Below are positions 1-6,248 of a stretch of 14,816 nucleotides of DNA, in pieces. Made by a program: the position numbers and the translations under genes. Positions within the stretch are counted from its first letter, which is position 1. Every line of letters begins with the position of its first letter. The notes under the pieces are model-generated. The model saw only the letters and a program-made list of their open reading frames with translations. It was not told where the DNA came from and searched no databases. The stretch is from Eubacteriales bacterium (GTDB lineage Bacteria > Bacillota > Clostridia > Peptostreptococcales > Anaerovoracaceae): NCBI GenBank assembly GCA_029098205.1, contig JAQXNW010000181.1, positions 1-14,816 on the forward strand. Direction: 5' to 3'.

Positions 1-1104
1 GTAATCGACGGTGTTCGCAAGGAAAATCGTCGTAAGAACGTTGTTCATGCCCGACGCCGCCATGATCAGGACGCCCGGAATCAGGAAGACCGCGAGCGCC
101 TTCGTTCCGGATGCCGCGGCGATCAGAAGGACGCCGTAGCCGATGACGGACATGACAATCCCGACGTAGAAAATCCCTGTATTCGACACCTTCACAAGTC
201 TCCGGAGAATCGGGTAGAGCGCCATCATCGCGAGAATCTGCGCGGCGCCCGCCACGGTATTGAACAAAGTATAATTGTTGTACCAGCCGGTTCCTCCGAG
301 GTCGTACTTGAAGAAATAGATGACGAGATTCGATGTAATGTACATCGCCGTATTCACAAGCACAATCGTAACAACGATGGCCATCGCCTGGTCATTGCGG
401 ACCAGCGAACGGAACATGTCCCGTACCGTCGCCGTCTCCATGGAGACCGTCGATTTTTCCTTTACATTCACGCAGGTGATAATGATAAAGACGGAGAAAA
501 GGACCGCGATGATCAGCGCGAACCATTTGAAACCGATCCGTTCGATCTCATTCGCGTTCGTTCCCCCGAAGCAGGTTCCCAGAGCATGCACGGCGATTAG
601 TGTCAAGATCGTCACTACCGCGGATCCCACGCCGGAGCAGGAGCGGGCAAGCGCCGTCAGGTTTTCCCTCTCTTTTCCGCCTCTCGTAAAGGCCGGAATC
701 ATCGACCAGAACGGAATATCCATCATCGTATAGGTAACGCCCCAGAGAATATACGAAACCGCCGCGTAGGCGACAAGTCCGGGTCCGTCCAGAGACGGCG
801 GGCAGGCGAACATCGCGAACAGAACGACGGAATTCGTCAGCGTTCCGATGAGAAGCCACGGACGGAATTTTCCCATTTTCGTTCTCGTCTTCGCGACGAT
901 CACGCCCATAATTGGGTCATTGAACGCGTCGAACACACGTGCGACCAGGAGGATGACCGCCATCGCGTACGCGCTCACGCCCATGATATCCTGAAAATAA
1001 TAAAGCACATAGCTTGCGGAAAGCATGTACACCATGTCTTTTCCGACCGCGCCGAGGCCATAGGACGCCTTTTCTTTCCCTGTCAGCTGTTTCTGCTCAT
1101 TCAT
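1..1104 (-). CDS. GPH-family (MelB-like) sugar:cation symporter, C-terminus cut by window edge
   Basis: The first 368 codons of a membrane transporter are present; the frame stays open to base 1, so perhaps 80-100 residues are missing. The start is the ATG at 1104, preceded on the minus strand by AAGGAG about 8 nt upstream. The protein opens like MelB: a YGLGAVGKD segment at residues 15-23 and an FDAFNDPIMG segment at 58-67, followed by a basic loop ending GKFRPW. By family knowledge, Asp19, Asp55 and Asp59 of Salmonella MelB are cation/sugar-site residues; D23, D59 and D63 here sit in the same motifs, so cation-coupled uptake of a glycoside, pentoside or uronide is likely. Hydrophobic segments run throughout, as expected for 12 helices. 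The sugar cannot be assigned. The preceding gene on the same strand (GT-B-like) is 147 bp away with no clear terminator between, so read-through is possible. Confidence 0.9.
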   Translation of the reverse strand, partial: MNEQKQLTGKEKASYGLGAVGKDMVYMLSASYVLYYFQDIMGVSAYAMAVILLVARVFDAFNDPIMGVIVAKTRTKMGKFRPWLLIGTLTNSVVLFAMFACPPSLDGPGLVAYAAVSYILWGVTYTMMDIPFWSMIPAFTRGGKERENLTALARSCSGVGSAVVTILTLIAVHALGTCFGGTNANEIERIGFKWFALIIAVLFSVFIIITCVNVKEKSTVSMETATVRDMFRSLVRNDQAMAIVVTIVLVNTAMYITSNLVIYFFKYDLGGTGWYNNYTLFNTVAGAAQILAMMALYPILRRLVKVSNTGIFYVGIVMSVIGYGVLLIAAASGTKALAVFLIPGVLIMAASGMNNVLTTIFLANTVDY

Positions 1105-1120
1105 AATGTCTTCTCCTTGT

Positions 1121-1237
1121 CACGAACCTTTCCTGTTATGCGCCTTCCGGCACGAACCATTCCTGCCGCAGACCTTTTCCGGTCACGAATTTTTCCCATT
1201 ACGGACTTTTCCGGCGCGGCTTATTCCGCCTTTCCGG
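1121..1237. repeat. degenerate ~30-33 bp tandem repeat, about 3.7 copies
   Basis: In the gap between the GT-B-like gene and the symporter gene, units beginning CACGAA(C/T) occur at 1121, 1151 and 1184 and end in TTCCGG at 1145-1150, 1177-1182 and 1209-1214. A shortened fourth unit ends at 1237. Spacings are 30, 33 and 31 bp. On the symporter's strand each unit begins CCGGAA and ends TTCGTG, and the array stops just before the symporter's Shine-Dalgarno sequence. The copies are clearly related but diverged. No matching unit was noticed elsewhere in the window. Confidence 0.6.
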
Positions 1238-1251
1238 CCGGGTCTGCATCC

Positions 1252-2820
1252 TTACTTTGTCTCGCTTTGTCTAAGGCGCACAGCGATTTTCACCGCCTCA
1301 TACGCGCCGTTGTAAATTCCGATGGTCTTATTCGTCATTATGTTCTCACACATATCTGAGAGAAACTCCGGATCGTTCAAGAACAGACTGATCATCTGAA
1401 GCACATGCGGAATGTCATCGCATTCCAGCGTTCCGTCGCCGATTTCCGCGGAATGAATCGCGCCCCATTTTTCATGCCCGCCGATCCGGTGAATGAAGAG
1501 CTTCGGAACCGGATAGAACGAAAGCTCGCTCGGCTTTGTCACCAGCACGTCTGCGCTCCGCATCAGAAGATTCGTGCAGTATACGGCCTGGAAAATATTC
1601 TCATGCCAGAACGCGTGAATCCCGGTCACTTCCTCCGAAAGCGCGTCCTCCGCGAATGATGCCGTATTCTCCCAGTCGTTGAAATGCTCTTCGGAAACAT
1701 CCGAAAGCTCCGGGATTTCTTTCGTGAGCTCATCCCAGACATTCCGGTAATCCCCGACATTCACATAAAGCACTGCCTCTTTTTTCCGGACAAAGGGGAT
1801 CAGATACTGGATAATCGCTGCAAAAATTTCTTTCTGAGCGCCCGCGCCGCCGATCGTAAGGAGAAAACGAAGCGGTTTCTTTTCCTTGTGCCTTCTTATC
1901 CTCCGGCCGCAGTCCGCTTCGATGTTCGAGACCAGCTCATGGTCGATGTAATGCCCTGTATAGACAAGGCTCTCCCGCGGCATGGGCGATAGAACCTCGC
2001 CCCCGCGCATTCCGTTCAGGATCCGGTATCCCTGATACGCCTGGTGCGTCTGCACGGTATGTACGCTTCCCTCCGCCAGATGAAGCGCCATGGGCCAGTT
2101 ATCCGGGATCGCGTTCACGACATATTTCATTCCGGCGTGCACCGCCGCCTGCGCGGGCCAGACATGCGTTCCGATCAAGGGGATCTCTTTCGGTATCCCA
2201 TGAAACACCGGCGCCATCAGCTCCGCGTTCTTCTGATCCGACGAGTTATAACTGAGCTTCCGGAATCCTTCGTAATTCATCGGCTCCCAGACAAAATGGT
2301 TGAACGCGCGGCTTTTCTGAGAAATCCGGGAGCCCTTGGAATAAAGATCGTTCTGCGCGGAAATCACCTTCGTGCAGACGGTCTCCGGGAAGGAATTAAG
2401 ATCCAGCCAGTACGGCCGGTATCCAAGCGCATGCGCGCAGGACGCCATCGCGATCGAAATCCGGTAATGACCGAATCCCATCCGGATATTCCCGACGATG
2501 ATTCCCTTATCAAGATCGAAGCTCTCCCGTTCCTCTTCCGGGATTTTCTCCGCCGCTTCTTTTCCTACACGGATGTCACGGATTCCAAGCACGTCTCCAA
2601 GATATGGATTCTTCCGAACAACCGCCGGATAATCCGCATGGCTGTCATCGCCGAATTTCCGGACAAAGCGCTCCTTGGAGCGGACCGCTTTTTTATAATC
2701 GCCGTCACTGATTGTATTTCCGAATATTTCCTTTGACTTGTCTCCGCTTTTTCCGTCTCCGCTTCCTCCGCTCTTATCCGGAAGTCCGGATTCACGATTC
2801 TTTATTTCTTCTTTCCGCAT
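1252..2820 (-). CDS. GT-B-fold glycosyltransferase-like protein (MurG/GT28-like), substrate unknown
   Basis: A soluble 522-residue protein. The first ~40 residues are polar, low-complexity and rich in Gly, Ser, Lys and Asp. A Rossmann-like opening follows at about 107-120 (GIIVGNIRMGFGHYR), resembling the glycine-rich N-terminal loop of GT-B enzymes such as MurG and diacylglycerol glucosyltransferases. A second nucleotide-site-like loop, LLTIGGAGAQKE, lies at 320-331 where MurG has GGSxGA. The donor-domain end is suggested by VTKPSELSFYPVPK at 427-440 and HEKWGA at 449-454. I infer transfer of a nucleotide-sugar glycosyl group, but the acceptor is unknown and the middle of the protein (about 160-290) matches nothing I recognise. 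The start is supported by GGGAGG on the minus strand, 9-10 nt upstream of the ATG. The gene has its own promoter (see 2919-2940) behind the terminator of the transporter operon. Confidence 0.6.
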   Translation of the reverse strand: MRKEEIKNRESGLPDKSGGSGDGKSGDKSKEIFGNTISDGDYKKAVRSKERFVRKFGDDSHADYPAVVRKNPYLGDVLGIRDIRVGKEAAEKIPEEERESFDLDKGIIVGNIRMGFGHYRISIAMASCAHALGYRPYWLDLNSFPETVCTKVISAQNDLYSKGSRISQKSRAFNHFVWEPMNYEGFRKLSYNSSDQKNAELMAPVFHGIPKEIPLIGTHVWPAQAAVHAGMKYVVNAIPDNWPMALHLAEGSVHTVQTHQAYQGYRILNGMRGGEVLSPMPRESLVYTGHYIDHELVSNIEADCGRRIRRHKEKKPLRFLLTIGGAGAQKEIFAAIIQYLIPFVRKKEAVLYVNVGDYRNVWDELTKEIPELSDVSEEHFNDWENTASFAEDALSEEVTGIHAFWHENIFQAVYCTNLLMRSADVLVTKPSELSFYPVPKLFIHRIGGHEKWGAIHSAEIGDGTLECDDIPHVLQMISLFLNDPEFLSDMCENIMTNKTIGIYNGAYEAVKIAVRLRQSETK

Positions 2821-2918
2821 GCGGCGCGTCCTCCCGTCTTAACCGGACAATTCCCGCAGGGTCCCTCCGATCTTCGAAAGAGAAAAAAAGAGCGCGGTCC
2901 GTCCGTCATTTTCCAGTA

Positions 2919-2940
2919 ATTTCAGTATATCATCTGAAAT
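2919..2940 (-). promoter_or_regulatory. promoter -10 and overlapping dyad upstream of the GT-B-like gene
   Basis: A perfect 7-bp inverted repeat, ATTTCAG at 2919-2925 and CTGAAAT at 2934-2940 with an 8-bp spacer, covers a good -10 hexamer TATACT on the minus strand (bases 2924-2929). No good -35 was found at normal spacing, so the promoter may need an activator or the dyad may be a repressor site. It lies about 100 bp upstream of the start at 2820 and just beyond the transporter operon terminator, which fits a separate transcript. Confidence 0.45.
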
Positions 2941-2978
2941 ATGTTTTTCACAGTCTGCACATTTGCTTTCGGCAAAAG

Positions 2979-3013
2979 AAAAAACGCCGCGGCCGAAATA
3001 ATTCGGCGCGGCG
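2979..3013 (-). terminator. intrinsic terminator of the DUF1858-NSS operon
   Basis: On the minus strand a GC-rich stem of 7 + 5 bp (bases 3007-3013 with 2985-2991, and 3002-3006 with 2993-2997, one bulged base at 2992) closes on a 4-nt loop and is followed directly by six T residues (2979-2984). It begins 20 nt after the transporter stop codon. Confidence 0.88.
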
Positions 3014-3032
3014 CCCTGAAGCGATTCTGTTT

Positions 3033-4397
3033 CTAACGGAAGAAGGTTATGATTCCGTAGATGATCAAAAAACCGGCAATTACCGGAAGAACATACTGGA
3101 AGTACCAGCGGAGCTTTGCCGGCACCTTCAGACCTTCGCCGGTATTCGCCTCTTTCAGGTAGTTCCGGAATCCCCATCCGAATTCCCATGTACAGAACAG
3201 GATGATCACGAACGATCCGATCGGAAGACAGATCTCACTGACGAAGAAATCTTCCATATCCATGATCGCTTTCCCCGGAACCAGCTGCACATTGCTCCAG
3301 ACATTAAATCCAAGCGCGCAAGGAATCGAAAGAAGCGCGATCAGAATCCCGTTTATAATTCCGCTCTTCTTTCTCTCCGCACCCCGAAGATCGATCGAAA
3401 ACGCGATGATATTTTCGAACACGCCGATCATTGTGGAAAGCGCGGCAAAGGCAAGGAAAATGAAGAACAGCGTTCCCCAGATCCGTCCTCCCCGCATCTC
3501 GGAAAATACCCTCGGGAGGGTCTTGAAAATCAAGCTCGGACCGGAATCCGGATTGATTCCGTAGGCAAAGCATGCCGGAAAGATAATCAGTCCGGATGTA
3601 AACGCGACAAAGGTATCCAGAGCCGTTACGATGACAGCTTCTCCGCCCAGTCTCTTCTTCCGGTCGATGTAGCTTCCGTAGATTTCCATGCCGCCCATGC
3701 CGATGGAAAGCGTGAAAAAGCTCTGGTTCAGCGCCGCGTACATCACATTGAAAACGCCCGCTTTCCGGATATGCGCCGCACTCGGCATAAGATAGAAGGA
3801 GAGTCCTTCCCGGCCTCCCGGAAGCGTCAAGCTTCGGATTCCCAATACAACCATGATGATCAGAAGCGCCAGCATCATGAATTTCGAAATTCTTTCAACG
3901 CCCTTCTGAAGACCGATGCTGCAGACGACCGTCGTAATCAGCATGACCACCAGCATAGAGGCGATCAGAATTTTCGGAGATCCCATCATCTCCGAAAAGA
4001 CACTGTTCACCAGCTTCGTATCCGCGCCTTCAAACGTTCCGATCGCCATCCGGTATGCATAGTACAGAATCCACCCGGAAACGACGGAATAAAACATCAG
4101 AATCACATAATTTCCAACCATGGACAAATATCCCATGAGATGGAATTTCGTGCCCGGTTTTTCCAGTTTCCGATACGCCGGAAGAATGCTGACCCGGCTC
4201 GCACGTCCCATGGAGTACTCCATCGTCAGCACCGGAATGCCCAGAATCACCAGAAAAAGTATATAAATCAGGAGAAAAAATCCTCCTCCGTACTGCCCGC
4301 AGATATATGGAAAACGCCATACATTTCCTACACCGATGGCGCATCCTGCTGAAATCAGGATAAATCCAAGCCGGGAGCCTAGTGTTTCTCTCTCCAT
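3033..4397 (-). CDS. NSS-family (SNF) sodium-dependent amino-acid/neurotransmitter-type symporter
   Basis: A 454-residue polytopic membrane protein of normal length for bacterial LeuT-type carriers. TM1 carries the signature AGCAIGVGNVWRFPY (17-31) followed by GGGFFLLIY and EYSMGR, equivalent to LeuT's AGNAIGLGN...RFP...GGG. TM6 has the FFTLSIGMGG segment and TM8 the ALSTMIG segment, where LeuT has Na2-site Thr/Ser residues, so sodium coupling is likely. The position of LeuT Asn21 is Cys19 here. By family it takes up an amino acid or related amine; the substrate cannot be read. The start lies 6 nt after the stop of the upstream DUF1858 gene with only a weak AGG upstream, suggesting translational coupling in a two-gene operon. 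A strong terminator follows the stop. Confidence 0.93.
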   Translation of the reverse strand: MERETLGSRLGFILISAGCAIGVGNVWRFPYICGQYGGGFFLLIYILFLVILGIPVLTMEYSMGRASRVSILPAYRKLEKPGTKFHLMGYLSMVGNYVILMFYSVVSGWILYYAYRMAIGTFEGADTKLVNSVFSEMMGSPKILIASMLVVMLITTVVCSIGLQKGVERISKFMMLALLIIMVVLGIRSLTLPGGREGLSFYLMPSAAHIRKAGVFNVMYAALNQSFFTLSIGMGGMEIYGSYIDRKKRLGGEAVIVTALDTFVAFTSGLIIFPACFAYGINPDSGPSLIFKTLPRVFSEMRGGRIWGTLFFIFLAFAALSTMIGVFENIIAFSIDLRGAERKKSGIINGILIALLSIPCALGFNVWSNVQLVPGKAIMDMEDFFVSEICLPIGSFVIILFCTWEFGWGFRNYLKEANTGEGLKVPAKLRWYFQYVLPVIAGFLIIYGIITFFR

Positions 4398-4403
4398 GGC
4401 TGA

Positions 4404-4709
4404 TTACATGCCTGCTTCCGCAAATTCCTGCTTCTGTTCATCCGACTGCGCGGCCGCAGCGTCGATCCGGTCGTTCACCGCGTCCAGTACCATCTTGGGA
4501 TCCAGACCATGTACAAAAGACGCGTCGTTCAAAGACTCATAAAGCGACGCTCCGCATCCGATGCAGTGCATGCCGACAGCAAACAGCGCCTCGATCGATT
4601 CCGGATGCTCCGTCACAATCTGGCCGATCAGCATATCGCCTGTAACATGATTCGTTTTTTCCATCGTCTCCTGCTCCTGGTTCGTTCTTTCTTCTCTATT
4701 CATTTCCAT
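4404..4709 (-). CDS. DUF1858 redox-disulfide domain protein (CxxC)
   Basis: A small soluble 101-residue protein. About 25 charged N-terminal residues precede a DUF1858 domain at ~26-82, with the hallmark HCIGC segment (Cys49, Cys52) after a conserved helix (IGQIVTEHPESIEALFAVGM). DUF1858 proteins are small, SCO1/hybrid-cluster-associated-type CxxC proteins of anaerobes whose biochemical role is not settled; a thiol-disulfide or metal-binding role is inference. The ATG at 4709 is chosen because a perfect AGGAGG (4716-4721) lies 6 nt upstream. The frame is open to an ATG at 4760 that lacks a comparable site. An internal ATG at 4664, also behind a GGAG, would trim the charged leader. It is the first gene of an operon with the NSS transporter. 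Confidence 0.85.
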   Translation of the reverse strand: MEMNREERTNQEQETMEKTNHVTGDMLIGQIVTEHPESIEALFAVGMHCIGCGASLYESLNDASFVHGLDPKMVLDAVNDRIDAAAAQSDEQKQEFAEAGM

Positions 4710-4715
4710 CGTTTT

Positions 4716-4721
4716 CCTCCT
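4716..4721 (-). promoter_or_regulatory. AGGAGG ribosome binding site fixing the DUF1858 start
   Basis: A perfect AGGAGG on the minus strand stands 6 nt before the ATG at 4709 and lies inside the longer open frame that begins at 4760, arguing for the shorter protein. Confidence 0.75.
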
Positions 4722-4813
4722 GTTTCGTAAAGTACCCTTCGCATCAGGAAAAGCATTCATCGACGCACCGCATCCCGGAATATTTCCTCAGCGCACGACT
4801 TCCCAGCTTTCAG

Positions 4814-4860
4814 CGTTAATAATCAACGTTAATGTTATACCCCTCTTCTTTCATTCTTAA
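4814..4860 (-). promoter_or_regulatory. probable promoter of the DUF1858-NSS operon with CGTTAAT direct repeats
   Basis: On the minus strand a -10 TATAAC (4834-4839) lies 15 bp from TTAAGA (4855-4860), a short spacer, so the -35 is uncertain. Just downstream, over the predicted start site, the plus strand shows two copies of CGTTAAT (4814-4820 and 4827-4833) 13 bp apart, possibly a regulator site. The 5' leader to the AUG would be about 115 nt and contains no structure I can name. Confidence 0.4.
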
Positions 4861-4952
4861 CACGAAAGGGATCCGAAATCCCGAATCGAATAAAAACTTT
4901 CCGAATTCCGGCGAAATGCCAGAGGCGGCGCCTGTATTCTACACGTCTTATT

Positions 4953-4979
4953 AAAAAATTACGGAAGCTCCGGCGCTTC
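4953..4979 (-). terminator. weak intrinsic terminator overlapping the end of lysR-type gene
   Basis: On the minus strand a 5-bp stem (GAAGC at 4975-4979 with GCTTC at 4964-4968, 6-nt loop) lies in the last codons of the regulator and is followed within 5 nt by six T residues (4953-4958). The stem is short, so efficiency is doubtful. Confidence 0.35.
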
Positions 4980-5831
4980 TTCCACCATATAATCCAGAAA
5001 TTTCCGGCTGGCGGAGGACAAAGCATCCCGGCTGATAAATCCTATGGATGTATGGATCACAATCGGCGGATCCACAGGACGTATTTCCAATTCATAGGGC
5101 GAATGAAGCAGTCTGAGATCCGAAAGGATGGAAACGCAGCTTCCCTGCTCCACCAGAGCCATAATCGTATAATCGTCGTCGACCGTCGAATAGGCATCCG
5201 TATCAATCCCGCATTTTCGGAATGCTTCCCGGATTTCGTTATATTCTCCGGTATCCAGGAGAACGAACGTTTCCTTCGCCAATTCTTCAATCGGAACTCT
5301 CTCAAGGGCAGCCAGAGGATGCCCTTTCGGGAGAATCGCTTTCATCTCGCCTTCCCGGATCGGAATCGTTTCCAGATTTCCAGAGGCAGCCGGCGTCGTA
5401 ATTCCCATATCCGCGATGCCTCTTCGGATTTCCTCCGTCGCCGTCGTATAATTCATATGAAATAATTCAAAAAGGATATCCGGATATTTTTCCCGAAAAC
5501 CGGAGATAAGACGGGGCATCCAGTTTTCCGAAAGACTCGCCGGAACCGCCATTTTTACGACACCTCTTTCCAGCCCCCGGATGGAATCCGCCTTCTCTTC
5601 CGCACGGCGATATTGTTCCAGCACCCCCTGAATATACGGAAACAGCTCCTTCCCTTCCTTCGTAAGGTGAACACCCGACCGGGATCTACGGAGAATCCGA
5701 ATGCCGAACGTCTCCTCTGCCGCCGCCACCATCGCGCTTACTGAAGACTGCGTGTACCCAAGGGCATCCGCCGCTTTCGTAAAACTCCCAAGCTCAACCA
5801 CCTTCTGAAGCGCTGCCAGCTTTTGAATCAT
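4959..5831 (-). CDS. LysR-family transcriptional regulator
   Basis: A 290-residue DNA-binding regulator of normal LTTR length. The N-terminal winged helix-turn-helix covers about residues 1-60: LGSFTKAADALGYTQSSVS at 14-32 is the classic LTTR recognition region, then a linker helix to ~85. The effector-binding periplasmic-fold domain runs from ~GVVKMAVPAS to the end. The ATG at 5831 is chosen because GGAGG lies 7 nt upstream; the frame also has an ATG 21 nt earlier without a site. The gene is divergent from the small protein gene at 5969, and its promoter spacer is occupied by a T-N11-A dyad, so autorepression and control of the small gene are expected by family rules. The inducer is unknown. 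The gene behind it (DUF1858) has its own promoter, so no operon is implied. Confidence 0.95.
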   Translation of the reverse strand: MIQKLAALQKVVELGSFTKAADALGYTQSSVSAMVAAAEETFGIRILRRSRSGVHLTKEGKELFPYIQGVLEQYRRAEEKADSIRGLERGVVKMAVPASLSENWMPRLISGFREKYPDILFELFHMNYTTATEEIRRGIADMGITTPAASGNLETIPIREGEMKAILPKGHPLAALERVPIEELAKETFVLLDTGEYNEIREAFRKCGIDTDAYSTVDDDYTIMALVEQGSCVSILSDLRLLHSPYELEIRPVDPPIVIHTSIGFISRDALSSASRKFLDYMVEEAPELP

Positions 5832-5860
5832 CTCTGTGCCTCCGCTTTCCATGAAAACGC

Positions 5861-5889
5861 ATTATAAATCGTTTTTTTCGATTATACAA
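5861..5889 (-). promoter_or_regulatory. promoter of the LysR-type regulator gene
   Basis: On the minus strand a perfect -10 TATAAT (5861-5866) and a -35 TTGTAT (5884-5889) are separated by exactly 17 bp. The spacer is the inverted repeat described as the LysR site, so a bound regulator would block this promoter. Confidence 0.65.
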
Positions 5890-5892
5890 TCG
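5867..5892. promoter_or_regulatory. candidate LysR-type binding site (T-N11-A dyad plus third half-site)
   Basis: AATCG (5867-5871), seven T residues, then CGATT (5879-5883) forms a 5-7-5 inverted repeat fitting the LTTR T-N11-A rule. A third half-site AATCG follows at 5888-5892, making a second dyad, CGATT-ATAC-AATCG. The first dyad is centred at 5875, about 64 bp upstream of the predicted plus-strand start near 5939, the usual place for an LTTR recognition site. Binding is inferred from position and symmetry only. Confidence 0.6.
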
Positions 5893-5903
5893 AATACATT
5901 TGT

Positions 5904-5932
5904 TTTACTGATTTTACGCTTCGAGTTATACT
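5904..5932 (+). promoter_or_regulatory. promoter of the 38-aa small protein gene
   Basis: TTTACT (5904-5909) and TATACT (5927-5932) are separated by 17 bp, giving a predicted start near 5939. The -35 matches consensus at 4 of 6 positions, as expected for an activator-dependent promoter. Confidence 0.6.
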
Positions 5933-5948
5933 TTCGTCAATGCGAAAG
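5931..5948. repeat. perfect 6-bp inverted repeat over the predicted transcription start
   Basis: CTTTCG (5931-5936) and CGAAAG (5943-5948) flank a 6-nt spacer, overlapping the end of the -10 and the predicted start of the small gene. It could be a second operator or, if transcription starts slightly upstream, a 5' hairpin. Confidence 0.4.
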
Positions 5949-5968
5949 CAAGAAAGGAAGCACGAATT

Positions 5969-6085
5969 ATGTCACAGAAACAGAAGAAAGAGTTAAAGAA
6001 TGCAACGATTGACGCATTCTTCAAGGATTGGGCGGACACAAATTATACAATCCTTGGTCTCCTCAAAAATTTTCTTTTGAAATAA
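5969..6085 (+). CDS. 38-residue small protein of unknown function, divergent from LysR gene
   Basis: An ATG-to-TAA frame of 38 codons, preceded by AAAGGAAG (5953-5960) at suitable spacing, preceded in turn by a promoter, and followed 18 nt after the stop by a strong intrinsic terminator. The peptide has a Lys-rich start (MSQKQKKELK), a middle with acidic and aromatic residues (DAFFKDWAD, 15-23) and an amphipathic or hydrophobic C-terminus (TILGLLKNFLLK, 27-38). It has no Cys, His, Arg or Pro, and net charge is about +3. There is no N-terminal signal peptide. I do not recognise a family. Position suggests a target of the LysR regulator. Options are a membrane-surface or regulatory small protein, an exported or signalling peptide, or a dual-function small RNA. 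A leader peptide is unlikely because no same-strand gene follows before the convergent nfo. Confidence 0.7.
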   Translation: MSQKQKKELKNATIDAFFKDWADTNYTILGLLKNFLLK

Positions 6086-6103
6086 TAATCAAAAGAAGAC
6101 AAG

Positions 6104-6145
6104 ATCGCCCCGCGCAAGATACCAATCTCGCGGAGCGATTTTTTT
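6104..6145 (+). terminator. strong intrinsic terminator of the small protein gene
   Basis: A stem of ATCGC/GCGAT (6104-6108 with 6135-6139), then CCGCG/CGCGG (6110-6114 with 6129-6133), then AGAT/ATCT (6117-6120 with 6125-6128) closes on loop ACCA. Seven T residues follow (6139-6145). Read on the minus strand the same hairpin is followed by a pyrimidine-rich tract, so it may also stop nfo transcripts. Confidence 0.9.
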
Positions 6146-6171
6146 AATTGGAAAATAATTTTTCGTACCTT

Positions 6172-6213
6172 GCCGCCGGAGTTTTCGGATTGAAATATTT
6201 ATCCGCCGGCGGC
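6172..6213. other. GC-rich nested hairpin between the small gene and nfo
   Basis: GCCGCCGG (6172-6179) pairs with CCGGCGGC (6206-6213), and inside it CGGAT (6186-6190) pairs with ATCCG (6201-6205), stacked continuously on the right side with a 6-nt bulge on the left. It lies 36 nt beyond the nfo stop codon. Neither flank has a clean T-run, so it is not a textbook terminator; it may protect the nfo mRNA 3' end or help termination. The rest of the 6146-6248 gap shows no gene. Confidence 0.5.
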
Positions 6214-6248
6214 CATTTCATTTATTTTTCCGCTTACTAAAAAACTTC

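Noticed and set aside
1121..1237. CRISPR array
   Set aside because: Units are adjacent and diverged with no unique spacers between identical repeats, and no cas genes are present.
1106..1359. Plus-strand frames through the tandem repeat, giving a peptide with repeated HEPF-like units
   Set aside because: The repeat happens to stay in phase, but there is no convincing ribosome site or promoter and the frames run into the end of the GT-B-like gene. I treat the repeat as a DNA-level feature.
2044..2736. A 230-codon plus-strand frame
   Set aside because: Fully antisense to the GT-B-like gene, Arg/His-rich, no ribosome site or recognisable domain.
2839..3189. Minus-strand frame whose C-terminal half contains a CxxC and looks protein-like
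   Set aside because: Its start lies within the NSS gene in another frame, it runs through the terminator hairpin and the next gene's promoter, and there is no start codon with a ribosome site in the intergenic part.
2712..4352. A 546-codon open frame on the plus strand
   Set aside because: It is antisense to the well-supported NSS transporter and crosses a terminator and promoter region. The translation is basic and low-complexity (many Arg, His, Lys) with no family motif: a mirror of the transporter's codon bias.
4710..4958. A riboswitch in the long leader of the DUF1858-NSS operon
   Set aside because: Only short, weak hairpins were seen and no conserved riboswitch core (such as a lysine or glycine element) could be recognised.
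5969..6145. Leader-peptide attenuator
   Set aside because: The peptide-terminator layout resembles an attenuator, but no same-strand gene follows; the next gene (nfo) is convergent.
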